Below, piece by piece: positions 6,008 to 8,330 of a stretch of 8,330 bases of DNA. Numbering within the stretch: the stretch's first letter is position 1; the number at the start of each line of letters is the position of its first letter. The stretch covers positions 1 through 8,330 of the forward strand of contig CAMWQV010000065.1 in the NCBI GenBank assembly GCA_947176425.1, written 5' to 3'. This DNA is from an uncultured Clostridia bacterium. Its GTDB lineage: Bacteria > Bacillota > Clostridia > Oscillospirales > Oscillospiraceae. Made by a program: the position numbers and the translations under genes. The notes beneath the pieces are model-generated. The model had not been told where the DNA came from and did not search any database. It saw only the letters and a program-made list of their open reading frames with translations.

Positions 6008-6009
6008 CA

Positions 6010-6582
6010 TTAAAAGAAATCGCTGAAAATATCGTCCAGCTGAATAATCAGGTCATCATACAGGTGGCACTTAAATTCTGTAACGGCGGAAGCCTTTTCT
6101 TCGCTGGTCATTTCCTCCAGTTCCGCAGCGGAATAGAGTGTATAGATATTATCAAGAACATAACGCCTGTTCTGGAGAAGATAGACTTCGATAGACTTAC
6201 GAGGTGGGTCTACGATCCAATACTCCGCAACGCCGCTGCTCTCATATACCGTTTTCTTGTAGCCTTTGTCATTTTTCGCGGTGTCGGGGGAAAGGACTTC
6301 TACAACCAGATCGGGTGTGCCATAGATACCGTTCCGTTTGATCTTGCTGCGGTCGCAGATAATCATTACATCAGGTACAAATTGGTCCTTATCCGTCAAG
6401 TGGACCAAAAGGCCATCGCCGAACGGGATGCACTTTTTCCCTTTCAAGTATTGTTTAAAAATAAAAAGGATGTTGTCGGCAATATAAGTGTGCCCAGCGG
6501 AAGCGGGCGACATCGCCACTACTTCCCCGTTGACCAGCTCCTCACGGAACTCCTCGTATTGGTATGCTAAATTTGTGTTCAT
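6010..6582 (-). CDS. Uma2-family PD-(D/E)XK putative endonuclease
   Basis: A 190-residue Uma2 (DUF820) protein. The family signature is complete: LVNGEVVAMSPASAGH near residues 16-31, the acidic FVPDVMIICD (D71), PDLVVEVLSPDT (E95) followed by D105/K106/K109, and YWIVDP with a C-terminal helix. The fold is that of PD-(D/E)XK nucleases, so metal-dependent DNA cleavage is inferred, but biological roles of Uma2 proteins remain poorly known and they often sit alone, as here. The start at 6582 is set by AAAGGAG, 7 nt upstream. An in-frame ATG 20 codons earlier has no ribosome binding site and would add a basic, low-complexity extension. Its promoter is not clear; TTGAAA and TATAGT 19 nt apart overlap the tRNA terminator and could serve. 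Confidence 0.88.
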   Translation of the reverse strand: MNTNLAYQYEEFREELVNGEVVAMSPASAGHTYIADNILFIFKQYLKGKKCIPFGDGLLVHLTDKDQFVPDVMIICDRSKIKRNGIYGTPDLVVEVLSPDTAKNDKGYKKTVYESSGVAEYWIVDPPRKSIEVYLLQNRRYVLDNIYTLYSAAELEEMTSEEKASAVTEFKCHLYDDLIIQLDDIFSDFF

Positions 6583-6652
6583 TCTGAAACTCCTTTCTTT
6601 ACAGCGGCCTCTGGAGTTGGCAACGTTGTTTTTTGCTTTCATGCAGCTGAAC

Positions 6653-6707
6653 TATAAAAGCGCCAATTTCTTGATTTTCAAGCCGAAAATCTAAGGAAAT
6701 TGACGCT
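6653..6707 (-). terminator. Terminator downstream of tRNA-Arg
   Basis: Read on the minus strand, a two-tier hairpin forms. The outer 12-bp stem (6707-6696 with 6670-6659) has one G·U pair. The inner 6-bp stem (ATTTTC/GAAAAT, 6690-6685 with 6679-6674) closes a 5-nt loop. A TTTTAT tail (6658-6653) follows. It lies 5 nt beyond the CCA end of the tRNA and separates the tRNA from the Uma2 gene. Confidence 0.85.
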
Positions 6708-6712
6708 CTCCG

Positions 6713-6789
6713 TGGCACCCCGAACTGGATTTGAACCAGCGGCCTACCGCTTAGGAGGCGGTCGCTCTATCCAACTGAGCTATCGGGGC
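6713..6789 (-). tRNA. tRNA-Arg (anticodon CCU), with encoded CCA
   Basis: A full 77-nt cloverleaf can be read. The acceptor is GCCCCGA/TCGGGGT with a terminal G1·U72 wobble. The D arm is GCTC-AGTTGGATA-GAGC. The anticodon arm is ACCGC-CTCCTAA-GCGGT, giving anticodon CCU for AGG codons. The T arm is GCTGG-TTCAAAT-CCAGT, followed by discriminator G and CCA. It is transcribed alone from its own consensus promoter. Confidence 0.97.
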
Positions 6790-6803
6790 ATATTCTGATA
6801 CTT

Positions 6804-6832
6804 ATTATATCCAAACTTTCCGCGCTTGTCAA
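6804..6832 (-). promoter_or_regulatory. Consensus promoter of tRNA-Arg
   Basis: On the minus strand, perfect TTGACA (6832-6827) and perfect TATAAT (6809-6804) are separated by the ideal 17 nt. The tRNA 5' end lies 14 nt past the -10, so a short 5' leader needs RNase P removal. Confidence 0.92.
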
Positions 6833-6856
6833 CCGGCCAGCATATGATTTTTCAGA

Positions 6857-6886
6857 TTGACAAGCTTTGAAAGCAGACAGTATAAT
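6857..6886 (+). promoter_or_regulatory. Consensus promoter of the HAD phosphatase gene
   Basis: Perfect TTGACA (6857-6862) and perfect TATAAT (6881-6886) with an 18-nt spacer. The start is expected near 6893, about 30 nt before the ATG. It lies back to back with the tRNA promoter, with 24 bp between the two -35 boxes. Confidence 0.9.
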
Positions 6887-6924
6887 AGGAAAAACACACA
6901 AAGAGAAGGAGACCTGTAGGGACT

Positions 6925-7767
6925 ATGGGAAAATTTGATAAAATGCTGCTGGTCAGCGATTACGACAATACGATGCGCTATACAGAAACAGCGCTGCGCA
7001 GCGGCACGGAGCCGCCGCCGGTCCATCCCCGGAACCTGGAAGCCATCCGCTATTGGATCGCGGAGGGCGGTACTTTTGCCATGGCGACCGGGCGTGCATT
7101 AGGCGCATTCCGTACTCCGGCGGAAGGCATTCCGATGAACGCGCCGGTTATCGTAGACAATGGAGCAGCTATCTATGACTTGAAAGAAGAACGATATGTG
7201 ATCAAGACCTGCCTGCCGGATGCGTGCCTGGAACATTTAGCCGCCGTAGTCCGGCAATTTCCGGAGATATCGCTGGAACTGTACCACTTAAACGATCTGA
7301 TCCAGATCGTGCATCCCTCCGCCTGGAACGAACAGCACGCGAAGCTGACAGGTCTGGGCTATGAAGTCATACCGGAAGTAACGCCGCATTTGGTAGAGCT
7401 GCCGCTGGTCAAGGCGCTGCTGGTAGGAAATCTGGAGTTGTTGGAACGGGTCCATACCTATAAGGAGGAACAATGCTGGACACCGTTCTATGAGCTGGTT
7501 TTTTCCAGCGACCACTTGTTGGAGATCACCGCAAAGGGCGCGAATAAAGGACAAATGGCCATAAAATTAAAAGAGCTGTGCGGCTGTGAAAAACTGTTCT
7601 GCGCAGGGGACCACGCGAACGATCTGCCGATGCTGCTGGCAGCTGACCGCGGTTTTGTCCCGGCGAACGCGATCCCGGCAGCGCTGCACTCCGGCGCAAC
7701 TGTCGTTTGCCACTGTGTAGACGGCGCGCTGGGTGATATCGTAGAGATTTTAAACCGAGACTTCTGA
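6925..7767 (+). CDS. Cof-type HAD-IIB family hydrolase (phosphatase)
   Basis: A 280-residue haloacid dehalogenase-superfamily phosphatase of the Cof/YidA type. Motif I is DYDNT with nucleophile D12 and acid/base D14. Motif II is the threonine in ATGRALG (T55). The motif III lysine is probably K208 in NKGQ. Motif IV is GDHANDLPML (D229, D233). A C2-type cap lies between about residues 85 and 190. These cytoplasmic enzymes remove phosphate from sugar phosphates, nucleotides or cofactors with broad specificity, so no single substrate can be named. The start codon has AGGG only 3 nt upstream and AAGGAG 13 nt upstream, neither ideal; no better in-frame start exists. It has its own strong promoter and ends 4 nt from the convergent ROK gene. 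Confidence 0.9.
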   Translation: MGKFDKMLLVSDYDNTMRYTETALRSGTEPPPVHPRNLEAIRYWIAEGGTFAMATGRALGAFRTPAEGIPMNAPVIVDNGAAIYDLKEERYVIKTCLPDACLEHLAAVVRQFPEISLELYHLNDLIQIVHPSAWNEQHAKLTGLGYEVIPEVTPHLVELPLVKALLVGNLELLERVHTYKEEQCWTPFYELVFSSDHLLEITAKGANKGQMAIKLKELCGCEKLFCAGDHANDLPMLLAADRGFVPANAIPAALHSGATVVCHCVDGALGDIVEILNRDF

Positions 7768-7771
7768 ATTT

Positions 7772-8330
7772 CTATATCTGCTCTAAAAAGTCCACAATAA
7801 AGTGGAGCGCGACCCCCAGAGGAACCGCGTGCCGCCGCAGTGCGCTTAAACGCAGATACTCCGCGTTTCCGGCAAAGGGGTCCATTCCGGCTACATATTC
7901 TTTCAGGCGGGGCAGGTAAGGGGCCAAATACTCGGTCAAATGTCCGCCCAGCACTATGTCACAGTCCAGCATCATCCGGATATTGGTGATACCGATTGCC
8001 AGGTGCCGCAGCATGTTGTCCCACAGCGCCGCATACTCCTCATATCCGGAACTTTGCCGCTCCAGCGTCTTAAAAAACCCGCTCAAAGTAACGCCGAAGG
8101 CTTGGCGCATTCGCCGGGGGGAGCAGTAGGCTTCCAGACACCCGTATCTCCCGCAGGTACAGCGGATGCCGCCCGGTTCGACACAGATATGGCCAAACTC
8201 GCCGCTGCGCCGGTTATCCCCCAGATAGGGACCGCCGCCGAACAAAATCGCACCGCCCACGCCGTTTTCCAAAGAGAGATATGCCATATCCCGCTGGCCG
8301 CCGTGAAGGAACCACTCTGCATACCCGCCG
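7772..8330 (-). CDS. ROK-family protein, 3' part (sugar kinase or repressor), 5' end outside window
   Basis: The minus-strand frame is open to the right edge, so the gene is partial. About 185 residues of the C-terminal part are present, upstream of the first internal Met (8287) as well: AEWFLHGGQRDMAYLSLENG matches the ROK core. It contains the family glycine-rich loop GVGGAILF, the GEFGH segment and the zinc site C-x-C-G-x-x-G-C-L-E (CTCGRYGCLE) with its upstream His. It ends with a typical LDCDIVLGGHL and a final helix. ROK proteins are either ATP-dependent sugar kinases or, with an N-terminal winged helix, sugar-responsive repressors of the NagC/XylR type. The deciding N-terminal region and the catalytic Asp lie beyond the window, so I cannot choose. 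Confidence 0.9.
   Translation of the reverse strand, partial: GGYAEWFLHGGQRDMAYLSLENGVGGAILFGGGPYLGDNRRSGEFGHICVEPGGIRCTCGRYGCLEAYCSPRRMRQAFGVTLSGFFKTLERQSSGYEEYAALWDNMLRHLAIGITNIRMMLDCDIVLGGHLTEYLAPYLPRLKEYVAGMDPFAGNAEYLRLSALRRHAVPLGVALHFIVDFLEQI

Noticed and set aside
6064..6570. 168-codon plus-strand ORF antisense to the Uma2 gene
   Set aside because: The minus-strand frame has the full Uma2 signature and a good ribosome binding site; the plus frame is a shadow.
6713..6789. tRNA-Arg 3' end as an integration site
   Set aside because: No integrase gene and no second copy of the tRNA 3' end occur in the window.

Overview
The window looks like chromosomal DNA of a moderately GC-rich Clostridia-type Firmicute (Oscillospiraceae or Lachnospiraceae are plausible; this is inference). 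The grounds are strong AGGAGG-type ribosome binding sites, near-consensus TTGACA/TATAAT promoters, a tRNA with encoded CCA, and the gene families present. No phage, IS or CRISPR machinery is visible. 

Layout. (1) Positions 24-327 hold what I read as a complete, probably unannotated type I toxin-antitoxin locus with the architecture of enterococcal par (Fst / RNA I-RNA II). A 31-residue single-membrane-helix peptide is encoded on the minus strand (251 to 156). A convergent short RNA starts near 61 on the plus strand. The two transcripts run toward one shared 14-bp hairpin (103-140). A 25/27-matched direct repeat (67-93 and 230-259) lets the short RNA pair with the toxin start codon and the spacer behind its Shine-Dalgarno sequence. 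Each gene has its own extended -10 promoter. (2) Positions 446-5205 hold a plus-strand operon: class III PLP aminotransferase, two-domain class II aldolase, FGGY sugar kinase and GtrA-family membrane protein, tightly spaced and each with its own ribosome binding site. This set suggests conversion of an amino- or keto-sugar/polyol, possibly linked to an envelope glycan through GtrA. The substrate cannot be read from sequence. (3) Positions 5206-6009 are an AT-rich stretch with one small acidic lipoprotein gene of unknown function and two hairpins, one a plus-strand terminator. (4) On the minus strand lie a Uma2-family putative endonuclease (6582 to 6010) and, upstream of it, tRNA-Arg(CCU) with its own consensus promoter and a long terminator hairpin. 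(5) A consensus promoter at 6857-6886 drives a Cof-type HAD phosphatase on the plus strand. It converges with a 4-bp gap on the 3' part of a ROK-family gene that runs off the right edge. 

How they work together. The toxin locus is self-contained: the antitoxin RNA should block toxin translation. The four-gene operon is probably one metabolic unit. Transaminase, aldolase and kinase chemistry fit a route in which a substrate is transaminated or phosphorylated and then cleaved by retro-aldol, but the order is unknown. HAD phosphatase and ROK sugar kinase/repressor are also sugar-phosphate themed, but nothing in the sequence ties them to the operon.
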